NCBI RefSeq assembly: GCF_028453695.1
Contig: NC_135774.1
Location: forward strand, 19,840,001-19,904,000
Source of the DNA: Augochlora pura
Taxonomy: Eukaryota > Arthropoda > Insecta > Hymenoptera > Halictidae
DNA length: 64,000 nucleotides
Direction: 5' to 3'
In this document: positions 47,801 to 60,011 of the stretch, piece after piece
Numbering within the stretch: position 1 is the first letter of the stretch
Layout: each line of letters opens with the position of its first letter
Notes under the pieces: generated by a model
Seen by the model: the letters and a program-made list of their open reading frames with translations, nothing else
Databases searched by the model: none
Told to the model about the DNA's origin: nothing
Program-made: the position numbers and the translations under genes

Positions 47801-50299
47801 CTTGTCGTCTTAATTTTTCGCAACCTACAGATGTAAGTCAAACGATGAAAAGTGAAAAAAAAGGAAGTTTTTATTTTTCACAGAAAAATAAATTCAGTTT
47901 CTAATAACATATTTACTTGCAATAAACGTTTGTTACTTAGCATAAAATTCTAGAAAATCTTCTCATAAATGTGGCGAAATAAAAGAGGTGAATTTGCTGC
48001 GATGTGCAAAGCAAGGCTTAAAAATTGCAGCGTAGAATCATTTTGAAGAAAACGCAACCAAAAGAATATATTTTAGCAAAGTCTTTCTTTTTTCGTTTCG
48101 TCTTAATCTTTTGTCCGCCACTGTATATTTCCCTCGGCAAGGATGAATCGACAGCGAGCACGAGGATGATGAAGATAACCCATCCCCTGGATTCGTGGCT
48201 ACATTTTTGCCATTACTTTTCGCGGAATCTAAATGGCGCTTGTAAATTAAGGCGGCTCCGAGACAACGTACGAATCGTTTGTATATATATATAGATATAT
48301 ATAAGCTCTTACGCAACCGCTTCTTCCCCCTCGTGAACAGAAAGTTAGCCCTCCTGCCTAGGCCGGCGACGATTTACGATCACGTAACAAACCTTATCCG
48401 CAGACGCGGTACATCGCGGGGATCGTTCCAGCCCGGGGCATTTTTTTTGGATCGTAATCGAATTATCCGGCTATTTAAAGGGCCGCTAATAGACCGGCAC
48501 GGTGATCTAAGTGACCCAGAAATGCAACCAATTGGCCGTAGGCGAAAATTCACATTAACCACCCACGCGGCGCCGCGTGAATGACGTCGAATACGGAGAA
48601 CAAGTCCGCCTGACATTGAATACAAATCGACCACTTGACCAGCCTCGATGATCGTTAAGCACTGTTCTCATGCTAAATACTTTGTTAATGCTGCGACGCG
48701 TTCTGCAACCCTCGGCCAACGTCAATAGTCGTGTTCACATCGTTAAATAATATGGTCGCGAGTAGACCGCGGAATTTTAGACGGAATGAAAATTGTATTA
48801 ATTCCAAGACACATGATCGCTATACAGTAGAATACCGTATAGTTATAGGCTCGTAGTAATTTTTACATTGTTACGAATATCAAAACGAAAACTTAATAAA
48901 ACACCGTATTTGTATATTTTTATTTTCTGTTATTTTTAACCTCTTCAATGATACTGCCACGTACATGTACGTTTTGTTTTCTTAACATTATGATTATTCT
49001 AAATGTAAAGAAAATAAGAACCAGTTGAAAAACTATTCATTACCGAATGCCTCGGCAATGCCGAAGAACCTCATCGAATAAAATGAAATAAACAATAAAT
49101 AAAAAAGAAACAATTAAATAGATTTTTCCCTATTATAAAGATTCATCCCTGAAGAGGATATAGAAATGCACAGACATTTTGTTAAGCTTTCGTTTAAATA
49201 TCGCTAACGTGTAAAGGTTACTTTGACTTTATAATTATTCACACGATTCTAATTATTTAGGCAATATCTTTATCATTCTACTCAGTTTGAAATAATACAA
49301 TGTTTCGTATTTTATCTACTCGTTTTCGTCACGAATACTTAAAATTTAAAGATTGCTCGTGAAAACATAAAAAATACTTTTGAAAAGAACGTCTGTCTTT
49401 TTAGTTTACTATGCCGAAATGAATATTTATAAACAGATCGGAATAATTCTTGCATTTGAGTCTCGAAATTAAATATCACACTGTAAATAATTATAGAGCC
49501 AACCTATCGAAATATGTATAGTATTGTCACTTACGGACACGAAGTTTTACACACAGCAAACATTGTCTTACCTGAAACAGAAAGAAAGAAATTTTGTTAA
49601 ATTGGTACAGCCAATTACGCAATTACGTTTCAAAGCTATTCTTCTGATCACATTAAATATACATACGTTTGTAATTCTCAAACGTTGAACAATTTGATTA
49701 AAGAATGCAACACCATGTCACGACAGAGTTTGGCATATTATATTCGAAGAGCAAATGGAATTTTACTCCTACGACTTATTCGAAGAATTTACTGAAATCA
49801 TTGTTCGAATAAAACTCGAGGATTATTGGAATAAAATATTCGGATTTTAATGATTCAAGCAAATTCCTTCGAACAAAGTTTGATTTTCTGCGCTTCATTC
49901 TCTATGCGAGCACGAGAACGTTTCCACCACCGAGGAATCGAATGACGTCAATTTTCTAGTCACAGTTATGAGAAACGTGGTTAAATATAGATTTATAGTT
50001 CTGGAATATCACGCACAGATGGAAATTATTGTGCGTTAAGCGGTTACCGCTGGAACGTAACGATCCATTCGGATCCAGAGTATAAATATCCTTACGCGAC
50101 TATTTGGATTCTGACAATTAATTACAAACGATCTTAAACACGCTTGGTTCTATTTTTGTCGAAAAGGTCCGTGGTTCGAGCGTTATAGCGCCGGCACCCG
50201 GTGCCTATCGTTTGAATATTTATGTTACGAGTATTCCGCGTAAGATACAGTCCACGTAATTGCCTTAAGCAGAAATCATCTTTTCCGGCGAACCACTAA
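44872..50299. other. No gene recognised over about 5.4 kb
   Basis: Mostly AT-rich with CpG-richer stretches at 44900-45330, 46850-47400 and 48320-48600. A 184-codon frame at 46857-47411 begins with GTG and contains no methionine, so I treat it as accidental. TATATATATA-type runs lie near 48279-48303. A 14-base palindrome, ACGTACATGTACGT, lies near 48959-48972, and a small hairpin, TCGGCAATGCCGA, near 49053-49065. Confidence 0.5.
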
Positions 50300-50396
50300 C
50301 AGTCAGTCCCATAAGTATTCGTAGCCTCATTGCTTATAAGAGAAATCTGTTGAAATCAAGGGATGCATGTAAAATTTTGCAATAAACTTTTTATTA
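50300..50396 (+). repeat. Left terminal inverted repeat of Tc1-like element
   Basis: 97 bp starting CAGTCAGTCCCATAAG and ending in TAAACTTTTTATTA-type sequence; pairs with 51124-51220. Confidence 0.9.
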
Positions 50397-50956
50397 TCTT
50401 ATTTAATATTTTTGGATGTGACGGCAGAGGAAAAGTTTGGCGAAAGCCTGATACAGAACTAGAATTAAAAAATGTACAACCAAATGTAAAGCACGGTGGA
50501 AGCTCCGCGATGGTGTGGGGCTGTATGGCGGCATCCGGAGTGAATAAACTTGTCTTTATCGATGGAATTTTGGATAAGATAAAGTATAAAAATATACTCG
50601 AAGAAAATCTGCACTCGAGTGCGATTAAGCTTGGTCTGGACGAGGACTACTATTTTCAACGCGACAACGACCCAAAGCATACTGCTCGGATTGTTCGCGA
50701 GTGGATACTTTACCACGTTCCCCATTTTTTACATACACCTCCTCAGAGTCCAGATACAAATTCTATAGAAAATTTATTGGCGGAAATAGATAAAAGACTA
50801 CACGAGCATGAAATTTTCAATAAACAAATGCAAAAAAACAAAATTTTGGAAGTTTGGAATGGTATTGAACCAAATATCGCATTAAAACTGGTAGAAAGTA
50901 TGCCGAATCGATTAAACGATATAATAAGGCATAAAGGTGGACCCACTAAATACTAG
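50363..50956 (+). pseudogene. Tc1-like transposase, N-terminally deleted, catalytically incomplete
   Basis: A 197-residue open frame whose ATG lies inside the left terminal repeat. Residues 1-14 come from repeat sequence. From about residue 15 (NIFGCDGR) it matches the Tc1 DDE domain: VKHGGSSAMVWGC near 42-54, IDGILD near 66-71, the second catalytic Asp in DNDPKHT (Asp101), and QSPDTNSIENLL with the catalytic Glu136, leaving 34 residues between them, the DD34E spacing of Tc1. The paired helix-turn-helix region and the first catalytic Asp, which should sit a few residues before NIFG, are absent; that position is repeat-encoded Phe. Full Tc1 transposases are about 340 residues. The product, if made, could not catalyse transposition. 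No internal stop or frameshift is seen. Confidence 0.92.
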
Positions 50957-51123
50957 AAAATTAATATAAAGTAAGAAAGCTACTCTAATATGCGATCTTT
51001 TGACAAAATCTACATTAGTAGTTATTACGTACTACGAGAAGTAAAAATCAATATATTTTTGTTATCAGTTAATCAATTATGTTATAATTTGGTATAAATA
51101 AACTTTATACACGTGTTCATTCG

Positions 51124-51220
51124 TAATAAAAAGTTTATCGCAAAATCTTACATGCGTCCCTTGATTTCAACAAATTTCTCTAACAAGCGATGAGGGTACG
51201 AATACTTATGGGACTGACTG
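51124..51220 (-). repeat. Right terminal inverted repeat of Tc1-like element
   Basis: Reverse-complement partner of 50300-50396, ending ...ATACTTATGGGACTGACTG; about nine mismatches across 97 bp. Confidence 0.9.
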
Positions 51221-53717
51221 CAAATCAAATTGTTCCGTTAACGAGAAATCTGACGAAAAAAGAGACTACTTAGAAAGAAACATGCCCGGTGGAGATTTAC
51301 TTGGAACATTTCGAATTTTGCAATGTCGTCCAGCATTTCGGACACAGTTTCTGAATTATCCGGAACCCCGAACTCCAATCGGGAAACAGTATCGGGCAAC
51401 GTTACGTAATACGTTCCGCTGATTGCGCTTTCGTGTTCGTACACTTAACCCAACGGCGAGAAGTTATTGCAAGAGAAAAAAGCCGGTCCACCGACAACAG
51501 GAGTGCTCCTTATCGAGTGGCTCCGCGGCGGACGGGAAAAAAAAGTCTTCCGACGCCTTATCGTTCGAAAATGATAACGAGCGATCGTGCGAAAAATGAC
51601 AATCGCGACGCGTTCCATCTAATTACGAGAGGCAGCCGGAACGCCGCCCGACATATTTTCTAATAGGCAAGGTTCACGAGTTTAATATACATTCCCGACT
51701 TTAATTGGTTATTTGAACGCGTTAGTTCGTTGGAATGTCAATGACTCGTCCACTTTTGCGTTCGGAGGCTAGAACGTTAGAAAGTGGCGCGATCATTCGC
51801 GAGCGCAATAATTTCACAATCGTTTGAACTCCTTCAGAGGAATTGTCTAATATCGAGAGGCTCTGCCGATATCTTCGAATTGCTCGTTTTTCATTTGAAA
51901 AACGCTGGAACAGTTATAGAAGGATCAATGATAAAAACGATGCACGTTTCATATTTGTACATTACTAAAAGCATACATTACAATAGGTTCTTATCTGGAG
52001 ATATTTCTATTCCATTGGATATTTATTTAATAAAGTCGAATAAAATTGTATTCGTTAATCTGTCTTTTATTCATCATTCGAATGAAATTTTGTCTAAATC
52101 TGATAGGCACGTACGCGACCGTTGTAATAAACTTTATTTATTAATAAAACAATTAATTGACGAAATAATTTTCTCATAATTCGAATTTATACAAAAAAAT
52201 ACTGATAGTTATAATAGTTAAAATAGTTTGTCGTTAACAAGTGTACAGATTAGTTTGGATATCCTTATTTTTTCAATAACAATCATTTGATGACGAATCG
52301 TCGTATACATTCATATTCTTAGAGACAAGCTTTAAAAAGCGAATAAACCAATATCCGTTTTGCTAAAAATATTCATGAAACTCGGTGAAAACCTGAGTGC
52401 TTCACGAAATGTCATCGAGATATTTATTTCATTGCGTATAAAAATATTCGCGTACATTCAAATGTTGAACGATTTTAGTACACGGTATTCACAATTGGAA
52501 ACATTTATTTAATAACAGTTATTTCAACTGTCTTCGCGACTGCGCATCTCGAAATAGACCGAGCAGATTTTAAACTCGGAACGCGTATCTCCGGCATCGA
52601 GGAAGACAGAAATTAATTCTTCCTTAGTCTGAATCTGACCTACATATTTTACGAGAGCTTCCCAAAATGAAGATCTGCCGGGCGTTAACGAGATAAAAAT
52701 AAGCTCTATTCGGCATACAAAATAGATTTTCCAGCGCGGTCGCCCGTTCATGTTGCTCCGTATATCGCCGTCATGTACTCGGTCATGTATTCGAATACGT
52801 AGACGCGTTTTCCAACCTGTGTAAGTAACAGTGACATTGTGTCGGCGGAGCGCTGGTACTGCAGACAATAAAGTCGCCATATTAGCAGTCGTAACTACTA
52901 GTTAGGATTACGATGCATAACGTGACTCGTCACGATGAAACAGATCTCGCTCGCCCTGTTCGTATTTTCGTAAGCAAAGACCTTTCCGCAGTTCTACGAA
53001 CAATGGATTATCCCACTATCCGTCGTCTCTAATTAATATAAATGATCGTTTGCTTAGTATTATCACGAGTAAAGATCAATAATAAATAATAAAAGGTAAC
53101 GAATGACATACGATCAAAATGCAAAATTAATGCTAGGTTTACGGAACCCGTTAAAATCACGTAATTTTTTAATTTTTTATTACCGAGTTTGATAAAGATG
53201 TATAGATTAGATATTGTCTAGTTTATGTGTTCAGTTTAGACACAAATCAACGTGCACTTTTTAACTGTCTACTCTAGATGACTAATTTTGTTTTAATAAT
53301 ATACCTATATTCCACATAATGTCTATATTAAACCTAAATCGGAAAATTGAATTACAACTTTGAAGCATAAATTTCTTTCGCGTAGCAGAAACAATACTTT
53401 CCCAATATTTCAAGTCTCTCCCGTGCACTCACTATACTTTAAACGCTTGCTATTTTAGAATACATATGACTTACCGATGCTGTCCATATATTCATAAAAT
53501 GTATAATAAAACGTTCAAAACGATTATCAAAAGAAGCCGGAACAATCATTCCAAAATAAACTAATTACTTGTTGGGACTTTTATCAGCTACCGTTATTTC
53601 GTTAAATGTTCAGTTTAATAAAAAAATATCGTAATGCTCCAGACACTTTATTGTGTTCTCTGACAATTAAATTTTATTTTCGCTTTTTTTTCTACGGCCG
53701 TACACCGTCAATAAAAC
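51221..53717. other. No gene recognised
   Basis: 51430-51660 is CpG-rich; the remainder is AT-rich. A 131-codon plus frame (51784-52179) and a 118-codon minus frame (52524-52880) lack motifs and cannot be tied to splice sites or neighbours. Confidence 0.5.
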
Positions 53718-53746
53718 GGGGGTGGGGTAGGGTGGGTAGGTGGAGG
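53718..53746 (+). other. Compact G-quadruplex motif
   Basis: Plus strand reads GGGGGTGGGGTAGGGTGGG, giving four G runs of at least three with loops of one, two and one base, then TAGGTGGAGG. It stands alone in AT-rich sequence. Very short loops are typical of stable quadruplexes; folding is inferred. Confidence 0.8.
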
Positions 53747-55624
53747 ATATGACAAGCGTTTCGGTATACGATACATTATCAAAGCAAGAGGGCACCTTCA
53801 TGCCATGTGAAATTGCGCAGCACACACGGTAAACTTTGCCATAAGCTTCATTGCGTAATCCTAAAACATTTTATTGCGCGTGGGAACGATGTACGTCATG
53901 TACCGCATTGGTTTTAACAAGGATAGCGCCAACGCGCAACTGTTTGCGTTCGTGTCTTTCAATAAAACTGTTCTGCGATTTATCCAAGGTATTTGAAACG
54001 AAGCGGACGGTAAAAAATACAATGTACCTGCGCGCAGTAAAAGTTATACACCTACTATTCCACACTTGCACTACCACCGGGCGTAAACCCTCCAGTGAAC
54101 CGCATCGAACAAATTTGTCTAGCGTGATAATCACGACAGACTACTATACTAAAGTTTCCATTCGTAATAGAAGCGCGTTGCACATTCCGTGTCGCGTCTA
54201 TGGGGTATTCGAAACAAAACTCATAATTTCTAAACCGATCAATTTTCGATCTAAGTATACTAATAGATACATCGATTGACGAATAACAAATATATATACT
54301 TATTTAAAAAAAAAATTAAAGTGATTTAAAAAATAAAGATTTGTGGACAATACTCGCTACTATAATTTCTTGCAAATCGAATATTAATTTACTTTTATTC
54401 GAAGCATTATTTTATTCAGTGGAAATGCCTGAAAAATCGCGACGAGTATTACAGAGTGTACAGGCTACATTTCTACGTATAATATTATGTTATATATTTG
54501 AAAGATAAATAAGCTGCTTTCTTTTATTAAGGATGCAACAGCAAGCCGATTACAGTTCCATTTGTATTTCGAATTTTGTTACCACTTTTTAATAAAGCTC
54601 TAAATGACCTACATTTACATAGAATACTAGAACCGCTGAAGGATATAAAAATTAATATAAAAATACAAAAGAAAGTAAATATTTATTATTATATATAGGC
54701 GATAATTAAAACACATTGGATAAGTCCTTGTCACATAGATCGAAAACACGATCGAAGAATTGCAACTCATCCGCGACCTTTGACCCGCCCTGTACAATTG
54801 GAGCACGCTGAAATCAAGAGACCACACTTCGCGTCGCTTCCAGCCTAATCAATCATTCGGGGAGGGGATCTCACAAACGAGGATAACTAACGATCGCTCG
54901 CAATGGAATAGTTTCAGTATAGATCGGAAAAGAGATCGAGCAGATGTCTCGTCACCGAGTGGCTCCCGGGTAGCAAACAGAGAAAGATATAAAAAGTGGA
55001 GGGGGGGTAGAGGTAGGATTTACGGAGACAAAAAGTAGGGTTGGAGTAGGAGCGAATGGAAGAGGGAGCTTGATATAGCGATAATGGCGCGGTACTGGAG
55101 TGCCGTCCCATTACAATTTGCAATTATTGCATTTCCCGGTAAATGGGTTGTGCTTCTGGCGAGCGGCGCCCTATCCTCCTAGAAAGGAAGAGCTACGAAC
55201 GTGATTGCATTGGGATTCCATTGAACGACATTATAGGGCCGGCTATGATCGGGATGAAAAAAGATTCGGCCGGTGGCTAATGATGTTGAGTTAAGATTCG
55301 TAGGATCTGCGAGGCCCTTCTCGATAAAACAACTTCGATTAGTCGTACGCTTTTAATAGAAACAAACTAACATGTTCTCGTTTCATTAATTTCAAGTCTT
55401 ACAATCGTATTAATATAGAAAATATAAAATTAAAATAGAATACAATGAAATATACAGAGGGAAGCTATTAAACGAATCACCGTAAGTATTCGCGAAATGG
55501 TTAACAGCATCATCAACATTTACATATTAAAAGGATTTGATATTTCTATGAAAACTATAAAAGTGATCGATATTCATTTCTAATTTCCTAGAAAGTTTGC
55601 TTAAGTTGCAAAGCAGTTTAACTG
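53747..55624. other. No gene recognised
   Basis: AT-rich with a 142-codon plus frame (53851-54279) lacking motifs. 54840-55300 is GC-richer with a GGAGGGGGGG run near 54999. Nothing else is supported. Confidence 0.5.
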
Positions 55625-55655
55625 TTCAATTCAATTCAATTCAATTCAATTCAAT
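55625..55655. repeat. TTCAA pentamer microsatellite
   Basis: Six perfect tandem TTCAA units. Confidence 0.95.
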
Positions 55656-55888
55656 CGCGTATACAGCTCTGTTTTGAATTCCAATTAAAAATAGTTGCTA
55701 AACGGTTGAAACTTGACAAACCGAATTACGATGGTAAAAATAATTCGGTAGAGTATAAATTACTTTATAAATTATACGTGTGTAACGTGTTCACGGCTGA
55801 TAATTGCATTTCGTGGACTTCGTAGAACTTGGAATGTTCAGTAATACGCAAAACGTCTGTTCGTCTTTTTCTTCCTGTTTTTATCTTC

Positions 55889-55889
<1 letters not shown>

Positions 55890-55941
<52 letters not shown>
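55890..55941. repeat. TC dinucleotide microsatellite, 26 units
   Basis: Uninterrupted TC repeat of 52 bp in a pyrimidine-rich plus strand. The Ser-Leu repeat ORFs across it come from the microsatellite. Confidence 0.96.
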
Positions 55942-55944
<3 letters not shown>

Positions 55945-56769
55945 CTGTCTCCTTCCACGCCGCCCTCTTCTTCCCGCTTCCGGTCTCTCTTTCACCCGGC
56001 AACTTATCCGCTCGTACCTTTCGCTACTTCAACTCCCGGTAAATTAGATTAGCGTGAATTAGCGAGCCGTATTCCAAGCCGACGGCCAAATTCCAGCGCG
56101 AGTCGCGCAGAGCAGAGAAGAGAGGGGGTGGTTTGGTTACAAGCTACCTATTGCCGGCGAGCCGGCTCTTGCTCCGCCTAGCCTGCTATTATTTCCGCTG
56201 TTATTGAAGTGCTAACATACCGTGTACAAGGCTGATATTGGGCAGGAAATTTTAATCGTCCCGTTGCCGGCAAGGAAATGGCCGCCGCTGTTTCCCGCGC
56301 GCCGGAAAGAAATCCCCAGGAATTGCAAAAATATTTCATCCTTTTGATCTTTGAACATTCCGGCGCGCAGATGCCACTCGGGTCCGCAAATACACGGCGC
56401 TCTGCCTTGTTATCGCGTGCTACAGGTTACACGGCACACAGGCCCGTGATTTCGGTCTGCATACGTACAAACGCGGAGCAAGTTGCCTAGAGGCTATCCA
56501 TTTCAGACACGAATGACTGAGGATTAGATCAAAGCCGTACTTAAGTTAATTAGCTCCCCGCTATCGAAAATCTTATCTAAAAACATCCACGTATTCGTAG
56601 GTGGTCAAAAAATGTCGTACGATTTATAATGATAACAATTTGAACATTTTAAGCAAGATTACCACGCGACACTAGTCCTACACCTGTTCTCCTTTTTTTA
56701 TAATTGTCCTTTCGAAATTGTGATTACGAGAAACAAGTTACTGCGTTCCTGCGTTTTACAATTATTTTT
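55942..56769. other. CpG-richer block, no gene recognised
   Basis: 55950-56500 has mixed GC-rich sequence with several CCGGC/GCCGG words and a 70-codon plus frame without motifs; 56500-56769 is AT-rich. Confidence 0.5.
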
Positions 56770-57030
56770 TCTGTACGAAAACTATTTTTCTTGTATGTAT
56801 ATTAACTATTTATTCTGTATGTACACTAACTATGTTTTCTGCATGTATACTAACTATTTTTTTCTGTATGTATACTAACTATTTTTTCTGTATGTATACT
56901 AACTATGTTTTCTGCATGTATACTAACTATTTTTTTCTGTATGTATACTAACTATTTTTTCTGTATGTATACTAACTATCTTTTCTACATCTATACTAAG
57001 TTTTTTTCTGTATGTATACTATTTGTACAG
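56770..57030. repeat. 24-bp minisatellite with 73-bp higher-order repeat
   Basis: About 11 units of CTGTATGTATACTAACTAT followed by a short T tract. Variant units recur in order: a GTTTT-ending 24-mer, a CTGCATG 25-mer and a plain 24-mer at 56815-56887, then the same trio at 56888-56960. The two 73-bp blocks differ at one visible position (GTACAC against GTATAC). Outer units are more diverged. This indicates block duplication of three units after the simple array formed. Confidence 0.92.
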
Positions 57031-59974
57031 AACTTTCAGATTTCAAGTTTAATTTCCGAGTACAAAATATCTTCAAAAGGAAATTGTATACATATAATAA
57101 CTGTGAAGTAATTTTAATACAATTATTCTATATTGTGTTGAAATAAATACATGAGATTTGATTTCAGTTACAGTTTGTGTGGCTGCTTGCTCACATTCCT
57201 TACAGATACGCCGGCACAGGTAACTAAAAACTTGGATATTGTTCGCACAGTGATATTAAAGCATCTTGGCAAGAAGTGTATGAAAAGAAACATTTTCTTC
57301 GGCTCGTTTCTCTTTCATTTTTAACCCCTTACCATATCCTTATTATACGGTTGCATATTTCTAAATAAAAGTCTACCTTACCCACTATGGAATAATTAAT
57401 TTCCAACCACCAAATAATTAGTTTGAAACGATTAGTTGGCAAAGAAAAGAGATAGGTAGCTCTCAGCATCGATCAGAGTCAGATAATGATCGATTCTCTT
57501 GCGATTACTTTTCTAATTGATTACGAAAAGTAGTCACGGTAACCATAATCATTAATCAATTGATCGTTACTAGAATAACACAGTAGTACATTTTACATTT
57601 GGTAATTTGTAATAATTAATCACCGATTATATTTACTACCATAATACCAAATTATTTAATCATAATAAAAAAAAGTTATCATTCCATGAGAAAAGTGGAA
57701 AATAGTTTCTATAAAAAAACTGGGAAGATATCGAAAGAATTTAACACTGCCGTCACTCTATCGTTGATTTGATAAATCCACTAAAAAGGTACAACTAATT
57801 TTCATTAAATTTCTATCTCTTAAAATCTACTTAGCAAAATTTTCAATCTGCATAAAGGTCGGCTAAAAGTCTAATCCTAACCAACGATTAGATTATCATC
57901 GATCGAGTTATCATTAATCATGAACGTGACTTCACGTTAGTCATAATCGTTAATCATTGATCAGACTTCTTTTTTCGTCGTGCTCTGCGGCATCGATATT
58001 CAACGATCTTTGAAACGGGCAACGTGACAGGCACACGTCGCAAAAACTTAATCGAAAGCGTCGTAGCAGTTCATTGCCGCGGCCACTTCTCGGATTAGCG
58101 CTGTTTGTTGAAAAAACGGTACAAAATGTGCGACGACGGCGGAAGAGGGAAGGGTGTAATTACTCCGAGTAGGCTATTTACTTATCTCCGACTTTCGTGG
58201 CCGGTGAAGAGGCCCACCTTGCAGAAGAAAGGACCTCTTTCTCGCTGGCAAACCTGCCCGCGACTGGCACACGGAGCTACGCGGGTGCTTCTTCGTTGCA
58301 TTATGTGCAGAACGAGTGGTCAAAGTTGTCGTCGGGGAACTGTGTAGGCGGAAAATAGCGTCGCTCGTAAAGGAGACCGTAGAAGACTTTGCCATTACGG
58401 TTGCGTTAATTAAAAGAGCTGAGAAATAATGGAAAGGGTTAACAAAGGGAGCGCGGACCAACAGACCGACGGTGGTCAATGAGGAACGAACGAATAAACA
58501 ATTTCTGGCACTGATCGTCGCCGGACGGAACAGCGCCGGGCCAGTAGAAAAATTATCGATAATTCTTTTACATTATAGAGTTAAAGTTTACGATATTCGT
58601 GGGCCAAAGATTATTAATGTATTTAATAGACTAAGCTAAGAAATTCTGCTTCAACCTTTCGCGCTATAAATACGAGTCAGACCCGAGGACTTCATAATGT
58701 ATTATATAAATGGATGCGTGGGTGTGAATAAGAAGAGAGGAGCAGTGAGAGTCGGTTCCTTCGGGATTTTAATTTTATTAGTTTCTCAACAAGCATTCAT
58801 TACGAAATTTATATTAATTCACGACAGCTCCATCTCTTACGATACACAGTCTACTAAGTATGGATATTATTCATATCTTCTGGAAACGTAGACATGCGAG
58901 AAGAATAATCGAGATAACTGCGAAAGATATCGCTGGTTAAGTATGTCTCGCAGAGTTAGAGGCATTCTAGGATTGATGAACCGTTCGAGTACCAGTAAGA
59001 TCATTATTCTCTCGTTCGATGGCCTAAGAGTACCAGTTGATTAGTCGGTAAAGTCAAAATGATTTTATAGTAGCCGCACTAAGCTGAAAATGTTGTCATA
59101 AACTCTGCAGTTTAGTTGGAGAACTCATTAATTACACAAATCTATTTCTAACGTATTAGAAATTAAAAGTTTCGAAATTCGTGTGCGAATAAATTAATAG
59201 AAATATTTATAATTATGACTTACTTATGTTTGTTCGAAACAAAGGTCAATAATACGATTCGATATTAACTCATTGCTTTAACCGTTTGAGAACAGTAGTA
59301 ATTTAAGCAAAATGGTTTTGAGTGAACAAATACAGAATCATTATGTCACCTAATTAAGTATCCATTAATGACCAATTTCATTAAATAGTTATGTATAGAA
59401 TTTTATAAAGACTTTGAACTATGTTCGCAAGACTCATTTATCGTCTGTTTAATTCAAGAATGACGCAACTAAATTTTTATTACCTATAATGATTACCTAT
59501 AATATATAACAGGTTTCAATACATCTTACATTAATTTAGAGATGGGGGAAATCAATAAATATACGTATACATATACATGTGCCACGCTACGAAATTAGAA
59601 AGATATTTCAAACTGTGCATGAAATAATTTTGTAATGGAGACGAGTTACATCGTACGATAAAAATATTCACAAAGCCTCGTGCTACCTATCGAAGATCTT
59701 ATTAATTAATTTCTTCGAACCATCAATCACATCTATTTCTGCAAAAAAATCCTTCTCCCCGAAATTATGACTCCGAAGTTACGCTACCGTTGTAAGAACC
59801 CGGCGCGGCAATTCGAACGTCTAAACAGCTGCATGAATAAATATGACAGCAGCTACATTCGCTGGCGAAGGATTAAAAGAAGCGTCGGTGGAACCACTGA
59901 AAACTTCCGCGGGGGGGCAAAAATCAGGCGAGTAAATTCAAGTAGCTGGGAAACGGAGCAAAAGAAGGAAGCGC
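57031..59974. other. No gene recognised
   Basis: Very AT-rich to 57960. It contains related words CATAATCATTAATCA (about 57545) and CATAATCGTTAATCA (about 57942), and an inverted AACGTGA/TCACGTT pair separated by two bases at about 57923-57938. 58000-58560 is CpG-rich; 58600-59760 is AT-rich and empty. Confidence 0.5.
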
Positions 59975-60011
59975 AGAGGAGGAAGGAGGAGGAAGGAGGA
60001 GGAAGAGGAGG
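59975..60011 (+). repeat. GGAGGA purine repeat
   Basis: AGGAGGAAGG-type purine repeat of under 40 bases. Confidence 0.8.

Larger units (their letters stand above)
50300..51220 (+). mobile_element. Deleted Tc1-like transposon (DD34E), 921 bp
   Basis: Terminal inverted repeats of 97 bp (50300-50396 and 51124-51220) begin CAGTCAGTCCCATAAG and agree at about 90% of positions by eye. They enclose the C-terminal two thirds of a Tc1-type transposase. The left repeat runs directly into the gene, so the 5' untranslated region, DNA-binding domain and first catalytic residue are deleted. The element lacks a perfect flanking TA: the left is TAA before CAGT and the right is CAAAT, so the target duplication has mutated or an end has slipped. 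High similarity between the repeats and a still-open reading frame suggest relatively recent activity; mobility would need transposase supplied by a complete relative. Confidence 0.92.

Noticed and set aside
49486..49512. GCCAACCTAT resembling an inverted mariner end
   Set aside because: Only about eight to ten bases match the mariner tip and no partner or transposase lies nearby.
52524..52880. 118-codon minus frame
   Set aside because: No motif, no conserved context; length within chance expectation for 64 kb.
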